The notes beneath the pieces are model-generated. The model did not search any database. It saw only the letters and a list, made by a program, of their open reading frames with translations, and was not told the origin of the DNA. From Selaginella moellendorffii (lineage: Eukaryota; Streptophyta; Lycopodiopsida; Selaginellales; Selaginellaceae): a stretch of 64,000 bases of DNA. The position numbers and the translations under genes are program-made. Within the stretch, counting starts at the first letter, position 1; every line of letters begins with the position of its first letter. Positions 1 to 10,512 of the stretch are shown here, piece after piece. Location: contig NW_003314333.1 in NCBI RefSeq assembly GCF_000143415.4, forward strand, positions 571,207 to 635,206, written 5' to 3'.

Positions 1-56
1 TAGTGGAAGCATCATACCGACATGTAATGTTAGGGAACTACACTTATAAACTAGCT

Positions 57-325
57 TGTAAGCTCCTGAATTTGGACTTCCCAGGAGTCAACCCAGCCCA
101 GTACTATTCAAACCCAAGGACACTTAACTCCAACTATCCCAAGACCCTTAACCAATTGGAAAAGAGGGTGCACTCTTGTTCATAGGCCCTTTCCCTCTAT
201 ATTTGAACCCCTATAAGACCCTTAACCAATTGGAAAAGAGGGTGCACTCTTGTTCATAGACCCTTTCCCTCTATATTTGAACCCCTATGGATCGTCTCTC
301 GAGTCGTTCCTTTTGGTTGCTTACA
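57..325 (-). repeat. TRIM copy 1, 3' LTR (minus orientation)
   Basis: Starts TGTAAGCTCC and ends GGTTGCTTACA. It is longer than its partner because a segment of about 73 bases (141-213) is tandemly duplicated at 214-287. Confidence 0.85.
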
Positions 326-530
326 ATCTACCACGCTTCCCTGCAAGTTCACGCCCTCGTGAACGGAAGCTGAGAGCCGCAGCTCTCTCCCGAGCCCCAC
401 TCTCTTGACACCCTACCCCTCGGGTCGAGCCCAGCGGGAGCAAATTAGACCAGCCAGATGTCAATCAATATGTGGTGTGATTCCCCTAGCCAACCAACAG
501 AGTCAGACCCGAGACCTCTCTGATACCAAA

Positions 531-725
531 TGTAAGCTCCTGAATTTGGACTTCCCGGGAGGTCACCCAGCCCAGTACTATTCAAACCCAAGGATGCTTA
601 ACTCCAACTATCCCAAAACCCTTAACTGATTGGAAAAGGGGGTGCACTCTTGTTCATGGGCCCTTTCCCTCTATATTTGAACCCCTATGGATTGTCTCTT
701 GAGTCATTCCCTTTGGTTGCTTACA
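531..725 (-). repeat. TRIM copy 1, 5' LTR (minus orientation)
   Basis: A 195-base LTR bounded by TGTAAGC and GCTTACA, abutting the tRNA-Met primer-binding site at 515-528. A TATA-like CTATATTTG lies inside. Confidence 0.85.
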
Positions 726-3700
726 CAGCTATCCAATTCCAAAAGACTATAGATGAGGTTTTCAAGTAAGTTGCTTTCCATGGACGATGTAATGGGATGC
801 TTTTATGAATACAAAAAGCTGGAATCTATCAAAAGAGGACCAATGTACATGGAACCAGCTTCAACCATATTGCCATTGTGACTACTAGGATGTGAAGGAG
901 GCATTTTTTGGTTTGACTTGTTGTTCTGGTATATGCTGAACAATCTGGACAAGTATTGGCCTGACTCAAGCTTGACGTCATCAGACCACCTTGCTATCTT
1001 CCTGTCCCTGCTCACTGCTAATCTACAAGTGATTCTCCAAATAGCTACTTTTGTGCAAATCTAAGAATGGATGTAAGCAGCTGCTATTGAAGTGGCAAAA
1101 AAGCTAGCCAACCCAGATCTGGAGTTCATCCCACATGGCCAAACTAAAATGAACATATGCAAATTCATCCCCGTCTAGCAATACAAGTCCCCAACATCCT
1201 TACGACGTGATGGTAGTTGATCGCTAGGATGGACAAATGTCTATTGGGTTGACATCATAGGAGACTAGCACACCACCATCAGTCTCCAAAATGTCTTATT
1301 CCAATGCAAGCTCAAATAAACAAAAGCTACACAAGAGGCTCAACGTAAGAAATCAATGATAAATAATATCTATTTTCTTCTTCCATGATTAGTATCTAAT
1401 GAAAATGCTCTCATGATTACTTACATAGTGTACTCTACACTACATCCATCATTTGGCCAGAAGAAAATGGCTGGTCAAAGAAGGAATAGAGAGTGAACAA
1501 AAGTTTATACACCTCCGATATATCAGTGTTGGATCACTTACCATGAATTCCTTGGTTGTGCTTAGAACAAAAAGCACAAGTGAACCATTGATCAGATTTA
1601 TTTTCTGTTTGATAATTGGAAAATACAACACAAACTCTATTTTCCCACAATGGGATAGACCCCACAGTTTGATAACAAAGGTTTCTTTTTTAAAAAGTCT
1701 TGTTTACAAAAAACTCTATTATCCCATTAATAAAATAATGGGACATATGAGTAGACATGCCATGGTAAAAAACAAAACTTTGGATTCCTTATAGAATCTT
1801 GTGCTGAGAGATATGCTGTACGGCTAGGCAAACCTAATTACAAGCTATAGCTATTTGACTTCATGGCCACAAGCATTATATTTTCTCACACCAAAAGGTA
1901 TGAAGCAATGGGAAATAATGTTAGGGTTTCTCACTTGTATCTGCCGCTGCTGCATTCTCCAGGAGCGCATCCACAAGTATAGCAAGGTTGGGCAGCTGCA
2001 AGGCTGTGTGCTAGCACAACCATGCACATTCCTCGCGCACACCAAGATCAATAGCTGCTTCACTGCACATTGCAAGAATGAGTAGTGCCAATGAAGTGTT
2101 TGCTTAGGTATAGCTCAAAATGACTACTAAGGTCAGGAGGAATCTCACTACCACTTTTCTGGCAGTGCAAAAACTGGTACAAATGATTTGGTTTTTGAGT
2201 CTTTCCTCACCCCTGGCCTGTAGGAACTTTTTACGGCCAGAATGCTGGAACTTAATGCAGAAACACAAGGGGCTTTCACAGACTCTGCTTAGGTAGTGCT
2301 TGTGATATCGACTAATCTAGTATCTAATCACCCCCTCAAAAAAAAGACATGATGATGGTGATTGGACCAGACAATGAGATTCATGAGACAACAGAAAGCA
2401 ATCAGGTTGAGCATGTTAGTTCTAGTCTTTGGAAGTCACTTCTGATGTGCGGCTTGGACATGTACCTAAGTACATTGGCTCGTGAGCATCAGTCTTGCAA
2501 ATGTCATTTCATTCTTGAATCCTAGCTTTTTACTTTTATAAAAATGAGAGATAGAGCTAGTGGAGATTGCATTACTAATCCTCGTCTTCCATGATACAAA
2601 TTCCACCCAGACACCCAAACTATAGGAGGTGACATAGGAAATGTTTAGAGATATCGTTTTGGTCATGGTTGGTACTAGGTTACCAGATAGATGATCCTAC
2701 GCCCTGGACAAACGTACTGGAAATGTATGAGCTTGTGCTTCTAATTTGTGTAAGGGTAAGTCCCATAAATCCTCCAAACACAAATCTAGCTACTAAAACT
2801 CTAAAATCTTCCTATCTTGCAAAACAATTCACTAGGAAAGTTAAATTAGTTTGTCATACTGAGTTCACCACTTATTGGGAGATGAGGGCTATCCCAACCT
2901 CTTTAACTCAAGATCTCCATAGATCCATCACAAACTCAAGCCCTTTCACATGCTCTAAACTCCTTTTGCTAAGTTATAATTTAGCTTATATTTGATTTAT
3001 ATGATGCTTTCTCTATTATAACTTGCATAAAAGATATGATGATCCTGAGTTCAAGTTCAAAGACTGGTAAGTTCACTTTTAATAACAACTTCCTTCCTCC
3101 AAGTCAAAGATTGGTATGAGGTCTAAACTGAGCTTCCTCAACTGAATTATGCTTATGCAAACTTATGAATATTCCTATATAATTGGGATTGATAGGATCT
3201 ACCTTGGAGAATTCCCCCTAGAGGGTAGAAATGCCTACTAGGTTATTATACCAGGGGAAACCTTATGATATCAAAGGTTTCTCATTGCATGCACACTATG
3301 ACTTAGAGGGAGGATTGATCTCTCCTCTCTCCAAGCTTTCCAAGAATTGTGCAGGGCTGAATAGCTTATCTTTTGTGAGGCCTAATGCTTTCACTCTTTT
3401 CCACATTACTACTTTTTATACTTTCATTAACAAAATATAAATAAAAAAATATGATAGAAATGAATAATGCCCTCCTTATTGCTACAGCTATACTTATATA
3501 GTCCTCAATACATTACAAGACATATATGCAAATGCATGACTTATACAAAAAAAATTTTAGAAAGGTGGTGTGTGGATAAAGATATTGGTAGCGTATCCAT
3601 GCACTTTAATGCATGCGTTATAGCTGCTAGAGCTGGATGTTGCAGCACATTCTCTACCTGAATCATAATGCCATAGCTTACACCCTCAAACCCATATTGG

Positions 3701-4798
3701 AGAATCAAAGAACCCTTGGCAAAGTTGTGGGTATCTGGGCGTCCATAGCTTTGGCATGCCATGGCTATTATTGGTAAAATCTTCCCATCTTAATTTTAAA
3801 ACTTAGTTTTTTTATATTTCATATGTATATGCTTATATTTTAGTTATCAACTGAAAAATATATCCTCTTCTTTCTGGTTTTGAATTTTGCCACAACTTAG
3901 TACATTTAGTCTCTATTTAAAATGTTAGCTAAATTAATTTATGGAGTATTGTTTTTTGCGTATTTCATTAAGGTTTTAATATTTTGTAAGTATGTGTTTT
4001 CCTGATTATATTTATAATTCTTTTTAATAAAAAATACTATTCTTAAACCGGGTAACTGAATTTTTTATTATAAATTTCAGATCTTTGCTAACTTTCTCAC
4101 TCAATGTTCTTGATTGTTAGTGTTTAAACTAAAGCACAACACATCATGTCATGTTTGAATACTATGAAGTAAAGGCAAAATTTTATCACCCAAATGGCTA
4201 TATTATGCATAGTCTTAAAGAATAACATGACATTTCTTTTGTTCTCCAAAGAGAAAATATATTCTTTAAAATATTTCTTATTGTGTGTTGGGCCAGTTTA
4301 GCCACAGGAGAAAATGGGTTTGTGCTGGAATTCTCCCAGGATTTAGGTCTATTTTCAATGAGAAGGATGGCAAATTGATGATGTGGAGTTTGCTGGCAAG
4401 GTGGATGGCAGTGATGTAGTGATTGTAGGCTCACACAGTTGATCCAAAACTAACAGTTCTAGAGGAGCAAGGAGGAACTAATGGCAGTAAAGAGAAGGAG
4501 CAACATTTTTTATTGCAAGATCTCTAGGTAGGAAAAAATAGTTAAAGAGAACTTTCATCCTAGTGTTCTTATTGATGATACTATGAGATATAGGAAAATT
4601 AGGTGTGAAACTTCATTATTCTTTTTAAATATTGTGAATATGACTATAAGTATTAAAAGTTATCAGTCAGAGTCAGTTAAGTCCTTTTAAATATTCTTCT
4701 TATACTGTCATGGTGGCAGGAGATCAGTAGAAAATCATGACATTTAATATTTATATGTAGTCCAGTATATCATTTATAAAATTTTAACATATAAACAC
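726..4798. other. No gene recognised; AT-rich interspersed DNA
   Basis: About 4 kb with only short ORFs that show no domain or motif I recognise. Base composition becomes AT-rich from about 3.4 kb. No RNA gene or intact element is visible. It ends at the Gypsy-1 target duplication (ACAC, 4795-4798). Confidence 0.5.
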
Positions 4799-4983
4799 TG
4801 TGAGGGCCAAGTGTACGGCTACGATGCCGTATACTAATATTAGCGTAGTGGATTTTGGTAGCCGTCGGATTGGTTTCAATCCGGACCACTCGCTCCTGTA
4901 TATAAGCTAGGGTTTTTGGGTTAATTGATATGCACATTTCTGTATTCCCTTTCCATATTCCATTCATATTCCATGCACTCACA
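4799..4983 (+). repeat. Gypsy-1 5' LTR
   Basis: 185 bases bounded by TGTGAG and CTCACA. The following TTGGTGGAGATGAGGGG begins with TGG as a primer-binding site should, but I could not assign it to a tRNA. Confidence 0.92.
4899..4905 (+). promoter_or_regulatory. Probable TATA box of the Gypsy-1 LTR promoter
   Basis: TATATAA lies centrally in the LTR. The same position is kept in the 3' LTR and in the decayed relative near 49,470, in agreement with an LTR core promoter. Confidence 0.6.
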
Positions 4984-5029
4984 TTGGTGGAGATGAGGGG
5001 CATCTTTGATTGTCCCTAGGGAGTGCTTG

Positions 5030-5165
5030 GATTTGGGATTTCGGTTTAGATCTAGCTTTTGCATTGTCTAGATCTAGCTTTTTCCATTTCCTTTCTTTTG
5101 TTCTTTCCTTTCAGGATTTTGGTTTAGATCTAGCTTTTTTCATTGTCTAGATCTACCATTTCTTT
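5030..5165 (+). repeat. Imperfect duplication in the Gypsy-1 leader
   Basis: The segment 'ggtttagatctagctttt...cattgtctagatcta' occurs twice (about 5045-5085 and 5120-5155) in a T-rich untranslated leader between LTR and gag. Confidence 0.6.
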
Positions 5166-5216
5166 CCAGCTTTTTGTCATTTCTCTTCTTTTGCTCTTTC
5201 TTTCTCATTCATTTTC

Positions 5217-6149
5217 ATGGCCGATCCGCAATCTCCTCCTTTGACTCTAGAGCAGCAGTTGGTTCAATTGCTTGATGCTATGCACCTGCAATTGAACAAC
5301 CAAACTCAGTTGATGGCGGCATTCACGGCACATGGTACAACTCCTCATGCTTTTGGTGCCAATCCTCACGTTCGGCCGGAGTTCTTTTGTGGGAATCCTG
5401 GGGATGATGTGTACCATTGGTTCGATCACTTCACGGTGATTGCCACATATCATTCTTGGGATGATGCTCGACGTTTGCGTGAGTTCCCCACATGTCTTCA
5501 AGGGACGGCATTGCAGTGGTACAATGGATTAAGCGCAGCTACTCGTGGCGATTGGAGTGTTCTTCCGGACATCTTCAAACGCGCCTTTGGACACGCCGAC
5601 GATTGTGATGATGCCTTCCAACAATTGCATCGTCTTCGCCAAGGGCCATCTGAGTCGGTGATGCAATTTGGCGTTCGTTTCCGAAGTCTTTTGCTTCGTG
5701 CGGAGCCAAATATGTCGGAGCGGATCAAGCTAGGAATGCTGTGGCCAGCACTTCGTCAAGATCTTGTCGAACTTGTACATGCACTTGCTCCTGCCACTCT
5801 TGACGATGCTCTTCGCTTGGCACAATGTTATGAGACATCGCCTCTTCCACTTCTTGCTACACGTCCTTCAGCTCCACTTCCTATGAGTGATGGTCCTGTT
5901 CCCATGGAGGTTGATGCTGCTGCTACTCGAGTCCAAGGACAAGGGCGAGGACGTGGTCGTGGCCGTGACATTCGTTGCTGGGCGTGTGATGAAGTTGGTC
6001 ATACTTATCGGCGTTGTCGGCGCTTTCCGGATTGGCGACCTCCATTTCCTGGGTGGAGACCTTGGCGTCAGCAACGTCCCATTGGTGCTGCTGCGGTGGA
6101 AGGTTTGGATACCGAGGTGCATTCGGGAAACGAGGAGTCGCACGAGTAA
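5217..6149 (+). CDS. Gypsy-1 gag polyprotein
   Basis: 310 residues from the first ATG after the leader. Residues about 45-200 fit a retrotransposon gag (capsid) domain, with the family signatures FFCGNPGDDVYHWFDHF and LQGTALQWYNG. A basic Arg/Gly stretch around residues 240-250 precedes one CCHC zinc knuckle, CWACDEVGHTYRRC (Cx2Cx4Hx4C), expected to bind RNA. Gag would package element RNA in cytoplasmic particles. The last 136 bases overlap the pol frame, with an in-phase slippery heptamer at 6125-6131 just before the stop. The reading frame is intact. Confidence 0.9.
   Translation: MADPQSPPLTLEQQLVQLLDAMHLQLNNQTQLMAAFTAHGTTPHAFGANPHVRPEFFCGNPGDDVYHWFDHFTVIATYHSWDDARRLREFPTCLQGTALQWYNGLSAATRGDWSVLPDIFKRAFGHADDCDDAFQQLHRLRQGPSESVMQFGVRFRSLLLRAEPNMSERIKLGMLWPALRQDLVELVHALAPATLDDALRLAQCYETSPLPLLATRPSAPLPMSDGPVPMEVDAAATRVQGQGRGRGRGRDIRCWACDEVGHTYRRCRRFPDWRPPFPGWRPWRQQRPIGAAAVEGLDTEVHSGNEESHE
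6125..6131 (+). promoter_or_regulatory. Candidate -1 ribosomal frameshift heptamer GGGAAAC
   Basis: Split by gag codons it reads G GGA AAC, the X XXY YYZ phase required for -1 slippage. It lies 15 bases before the gag stop codon (6147-6149). After slippage the frame continues without a stop into protease. GGGAAAC is a known -1 slippery sequence in retroviral gag-pro junctions. I did not identify a convincing downstream pseudoknot. Confidence 0.55.
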
Positions 6150-9100
6150 TGGAGGGACCTTGCGCGAATAAGTTAGTGACCCTTCCATCTTTCTTTCGGG
6201 AGTATCATCAAGGGGTTCACTCGGCACCGGTTCATCCAGTGTTTACTTTCCAAGCTTGTTTTTATAACAAGAGGTCTCCTATTCTTCTCTCCGTGTTGGT
6301 TGATACAGGTTCGAGTTTATCTTCTATTGCTCGACCTGTTGCCACACGTTGTCGTCTACACTTGCGTCGTGCGGCGGATCCAGTTTTCATTCTTTATGGC
6401 AACGGCCGTACACATGCATGTGCACGAGATGAGGCGGACCTGGTTGTGCGTGTGGGCGATCTCGAGCTTGAGTTGCAGTCGTTGCGGGTGGTGCCGAGTC
6501 AAGCTTTTGACCTCATTCTTGGTATGGATTGGTTGCAGCACAATCATGCCAAGTGTGACTTTGAGGCTTTTCCCCCTTGTCTCATACTTCCTTATGTTTC
6601 ATCCATTCCTCTCACTTCCGTACCTCTTCGTCCCTCTACTTCTACCTCTGCTTCCATTACTTTTGTTCCCCCATTATTTCCTCTTGTGTTTCCATCTTGT
6701 TCTGCTCTTCCCTTTTCCAATCCCTCCGATGATCTTTGTGTTGCAGCTGTTGACCAGCTCATGAAGGAGTATTCTGATCTCTTTGAATTTGACCTATCGT
6801 CTGGGGCCAAGATTGCCACACGTCATCCCATTCCAACCGGGGATGCTCGTCCAATCAAGGTTCCTGTTCGTCGTCGGTCACCCAAGGAGATCAAGATTTT
6901 ACATGCAAACGTCAAGGAGATGTTGGAGAAGGGTGTTATTCAGAAGTCGCGGAGTCCTTGGGCATGTGAACCTCATCTTGTGACGAAGCCTGATGGGAGT
7001 ATTCGTTTCTACATCGACTATCGTCCGTTAAATGAAGTGACGATCCCGGACGTGTACCCTCTTCCTCACACTGCTGATCTCTTGGATCGTCTAGGGCGAA
7101 GTCGTTGGTTCACCAAGCTAGATCTTGCTTCTGGGTATTGGCAAGTACCGATGGCTGAAGACGATATTCCTAAGACTGCTTTTCGTACACCATTTGGTTT
7201 GTACGAGTTTTTGGTGATGCCGTTTGGTTTGAACAATGCTCCAGCAACTTTTCAGCGAATGATGGACGAGGTTCTTTGCGATATGCCGGAGGTGACGGCT
7301 GACTTCATTGATGATGTCTTGATCCACTCGGAGGGGACGTGGGAGGAGCATGTTCGTGACGTTTGTAAAGTGTTGGATCGGCTACGCGACGTTGGTTTAA
7401 AGCTGAAGCGGTCGAAGTGCGTGTTTGGGTCCAAGGACACAACTTATCTTGGGTACCGTATTTCTCATGAGGGTTTGCAAGTTGATCCTGACAAACTTGT
7501 GGCTGTTCTAAAGTTCCCTACTCCGAAGTGTGTGAATGATGTGCAGCGCTTTTTGGGTAAGGTGCAGTATCTCGGTCGTTTTGTGGATCATCTTTCCGAT
7601 CGCACTTTACCATTACGAGCGTTGCTGAAGTCATCAACGTCATCTTTCATCTGGTCTCCCGATTGTGAGCGGGCGTTCGTGAATCTCAAAGAGCTATTGA
7701 CGACTCCTTCGGTTTTGGCATATCCTGACTACACTCGACCTTTTATTTTGCGCGTGGATACTTCTGACATTGGTCTTGGAGGTGTGTTGATGCAAGAGAG
7801 CTCGAGTGTGCCTGGTCAGCGCCATCCCATTGCATACATAAGCCGTACATTACAACCAGCGGAGATGAACTACTCCACGACGGAGAAGGAGTGTTTAGCA
7901 GCAGTCTGGGGTTTCGAGAAACTTCATGCCTATCTACATGGTTCTCGGACGTTACTTGAAGGTGACCATGCTGCTGTTACTTCATTATTGAAGCGGAAGA
8001 ACCTGGTTGGTCGTACGGCTCGATGGGCTTTGAAGCTTCAGATATATGATTTCGATGTTGTTCATCGCCCAGGGAGTTCTATGGCTGATGCTGATGCCCT
8101 TTCTCGAGCTCCTCTTCCTTCTCCACTCACTTTTCATGTTTCTGACGAACCTGTTATTCCAGCATCTGTGGATTTTCTAGATGAGGATTCTGTGCCGTCG
8201 GCGGTTGCTGTCCTTGACGTTCAGTGTCCACAGGGCGTAGAGAAAGATCTACCTTCTCTGGATGAGGTTCGCGAGGCTCAAAAGATTGAGCCGTGGATTC
8301 GAAGGCTTCGAGATGGGTTTGAGAATCCTGCATCACTTGCTGATGACTTGCCTTTTCGGCATTTACATTCTCAATATCACCTTGAAGATGGCCTTCTTTA
8401 TTTTGTGGGGACGGATCCTGATGCTCATTTACGGCTGGTGGTGCCTTCGGTGTTTATTCTGCGGTTTCTCCATGCCTACCATGATTCTCCTATTCTAGGT
8501 GGGCATATGGGACACCGTCGTGTCACCGAGAAGTTGCGCAGATCTTTCTATTGGCCAGAGATGCGACGTGATATTATCCGGTATGTGCGTAGCTGCGTTT
8601 GGTGCCAAGCTCGTAATACTCCCCCTTGTGCTGCGGAAGGACGGTTGGAGTCAATTGCAGTTTCTCGTCCGTTTGAGTTGGTGACGTTTGATCTTATGGG
8701 ACCTTTTCCGCGATCGACTGCTGGCAATGAGTATATTATTATTGCTTCTGACTACTTGACTCGTTGGGTGGAAGTTGGTGCTCTTGCTAGTGCCTCTGCA
8801 ACTGCTGTTGGATACTTCCTCCTCAATCGAGTGGTGTTCCAGCATTCTTGTCCAGAACGGATTCTTTCGGATAATGGTCCTGCATTTATGGCTGAGGTAT
8901 TTCATGTTTTGACATCTCGGTTGGGGATATGCCACACTTTTACAAGTGCTTATCATCCACAATCAGACGGTCTGGTGGAACGGCTTGTTCGGACATTCAA
9001 AGGGATGATTGCGAAGTATGTGAACTTTCAACATTCGGATTGGGATGGTTATTTGCCGTCTCTTCGGTATGCTTATGTCACAGGGGTGCAGAGTTCTGTT

Positions 9101-9613
9101 GGTGCTTCACCATATAAACTTCTATATGGTCATGATCCAATATTACCAACAGAGCTAGGTTTACCTTCGCGATTGCCACGAGCTCCTGATGCTAGGTCAT
9201 GGGATCAATATTTGACAAGCATTCTTCCACTTGTCCGAGCAGAGTCTACTGAACACTTAAGCCGCGTATAAGTGGGACAACAACGGCGCTACAATTCCCA
9301 TCATCGTCCACCAGCGGAGTACAAAGTGGATGATTTGGTGTTAGTCCGTTTTCCCCATCTTACGGTACGTGGTTTATCTAAGGGGCTCCTTGCGCAGTGG
9401 AAAGGACCGTATCGGGTGTTGCGGCAAGTTGGACCACAAGTTTATGAGGTTCGGCATGACGTTCAGCAGGCCGATCCTCCGAAGATTGTGCATGTGCAGT
9501 GGTTAAAACGCTTCATACAGAGGGATCAGGAGCAGTTAATACCGTCTACAGATCCACCGATGCCTCCTCCTGACGTTCCTCCAGATCCCGGCCCATCTAC
9601 AAGAGAACCCTGA
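6128..9613 (+). pseudogene. Gypsy-1 pol (protease-RT-RNase H-integrase) with one nonsense codon
   Basis: Pol lies in the -1 frame relative to gag. Protease has LVDTGSSLSS (about 6298-6327). Reverse transcriptase has FYIDYRPLNE, FTKLDLASGYWQV and the catalytic FIDDVLIHS (FIDD where YIDD is usual). RNase H shows LRVDTSDIGLGG. Integrase has the H/H then CVWCQ zinc-binding cluster, and a DDE core seen as VTFDLMGPFP, SDNGPAF and GLVERL. A TAA at 9269-9271 interrupts the frame about 113 codons from the end. The same frame then continues through a conserved integrase tail (LVLVRFPHL, GPYRVL) to 9613. The decayed relative at 48.99 kb has CAA at the equivalent codon, so the stop is probably a C->T change. 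I did not find a chromodomain. Confidence 0.88.
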
Positions 9614-9630
9614 CGGCCTTCCATTATTCC

Positions 9631-9645
9631 GAGAGGAGGGGATGA
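9631..9645 (+). promoter_or_regulatory. Gypsy-1 polypurine tract
   Basis: GAGAGGAGGGGATGA directly abuts the 3' LTR, where plus-strand DNA synthesis would be primed. Confidence 0.75.
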
Positions 9646-9830
9646 TGTGAGGGCCAAGTGTACGGCTACAATGCCATATATTAATATTAGCGTAGTGGAT
9701 TTTGGTAGCCGTCGGATTGGTTTCAATTCGGACTGCTCGCTCCTGTATATAAGTTAAGGTTTTTGGGTTAATTGATATGCACATTTCTGTATTCCCTTTC
9801 CATATTCCATTCATATTCCATGCACTCACA
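9646..9830 (+). repeat. Gypsy-1 3' LTR
   Basis: 185 bases, same ends as the 5' LTR, followed by the ACAC target duplication. Confidence 0.92.
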
Positions 9831-9953
9831 ACACAAAATTAATTTAAATATATTTCAATTGTTAAATAGTAAAAAATACAAAAACATCTAAGCATACTCT
9901 AAATATATCCAAAATTACAGTCTTCTTTAAAAAGGAAAATAAGAGTATAGTAG

Positions 9954-10250
9954 AAACTCTGTGGGTCTCGAGAGAGAGCAAGAGCAATGAGGATCCTGGC
10001 CACCAATCCAAAGTACTCCAGCTTCAACACCGTCGCTGGACCATCACAGCCTGTGTCTCCCAGATGGCCCACGCTCTTTCACGCCGATTCCTCCGACCCA
10101 AGAAGGTCGCCATGCTTGTCCGCCCCATGATCCTCCTCACCTTCATGGGCAGCGTCCCTCTACCAGGCCGCAAGGAATCCCCAACCTCACCCCACGATTG
10201 TTGAGGTGGGCAATCCACCCCTCCTTCCTAACTGGGAACATTCGCTCATC
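9954..10250 (+). pseudogene. Deletion-riddled fasciclin-like AGP pseudogene
   Basis: This stretch is collinear with the intact fasciclin-like gene at 50,473. It shares the leader ('ctctgtgg...gagcaagcaatgagg'), the ATGAGGATC start, CTGGCCACCAATCCAAAGTA, CCGCCCCATGATCCTCCTCA and GAGGTGGGCAATCC. Between these blocks several pieces are missing, so the frame is destroyed. The parent has no intron in this region, so I cannot tell a retrocopy from a decayed segmental duplicate. Confidence 0.85.
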
Positions 10251-10316
10251 AGCAAGAGTTGACGCACAGGAGGAGCTCCTCACTCTCTAAACCGGAAGCT
10301 GGCTGCTTGGACCGGA

Positions 10317-10490
10317 TGGGCAAAATTCTACGGGTACGACGCTGGGGTACGCCAGTTCTTCAATGGTCTTCCAAGGGTGATCCTTGGCGACTCGGTGTTG
10401 AAGATGACGCAGGAGGATCTCAGGAAAAGGATGAGGCTCAATGATGAAATTGATGAAGTGCTGAATAGCGACCTTCCCGATTCTAGTTGA
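10317..10490 (+). pseudogene. C-terminal gene fragment, possibly SAM-like
   Basis: An open frame of 57 codons ends at TGA 10488-10490. It contains FFNGLPRVILGDSVLKMTQE and DLRKRMRL, which loosely resembles the last helices of a SAM domain (the L..MTxEDL pattern). No start codon or upstream exon was recognised. It sits between the fasciclin pseudogene and the PPR gene and may be a relict of an unrelated gene. Identification is weak. Confidence 0.25.
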
Positions 10491-10512
10491 TGGAAAGGTA
10501 TACACGATTTCC

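Larger units (their letters stand above)
57..725 (-). mobile_element. TRIM: miniature LTR retrotransposon, copy 1
   Basis: Two direct repeats (57-325 and 531-725), each running TGTAAGC...GCTTACA, flank about 205 bases with no coding capacity. Read on the minus strand, the 725->531 repeat is followed after two bases by TGGTATCAGAGAGG, which matches the primer-binding site for initiator tRNA-Met (plus-strand 515-528). The 669-base total, short LTRs, tRNA-Met PBS and lack of ORFs are the defining features of a Terminal-repeat Retrotransposon In Miniature. Flanking bases tagct (52-56) and cagct (726-730) match at four of five positions, a plausible target duplication. Such elements need enzymes supplied in trans. 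Confidence 0.85.
4799..9830 (+). mobile_element. Ty3/Gypsy LTR retrotransposon Gypsy-1, nearly complete
   Basis: A 5,032-base element with 185-base LTRs, gag and pol in order (gag, protease, reverse transcriptase, RNase H, integrase), a purine tract before the 3' LTR, and a 4-base target duplication ACAC at 4795-4798 and 9831-9834. The two LTRs differ at about eight positions, seven of them C->T or G->A in the 3' copy, consistent with deamination after insertion. Gag and pol are in different frames (pol is -1). One in-frame TAA near the end of integrase is the only clear break, so this is a relatively young copy. I saw no chromodomain. Confidence 0.92.
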
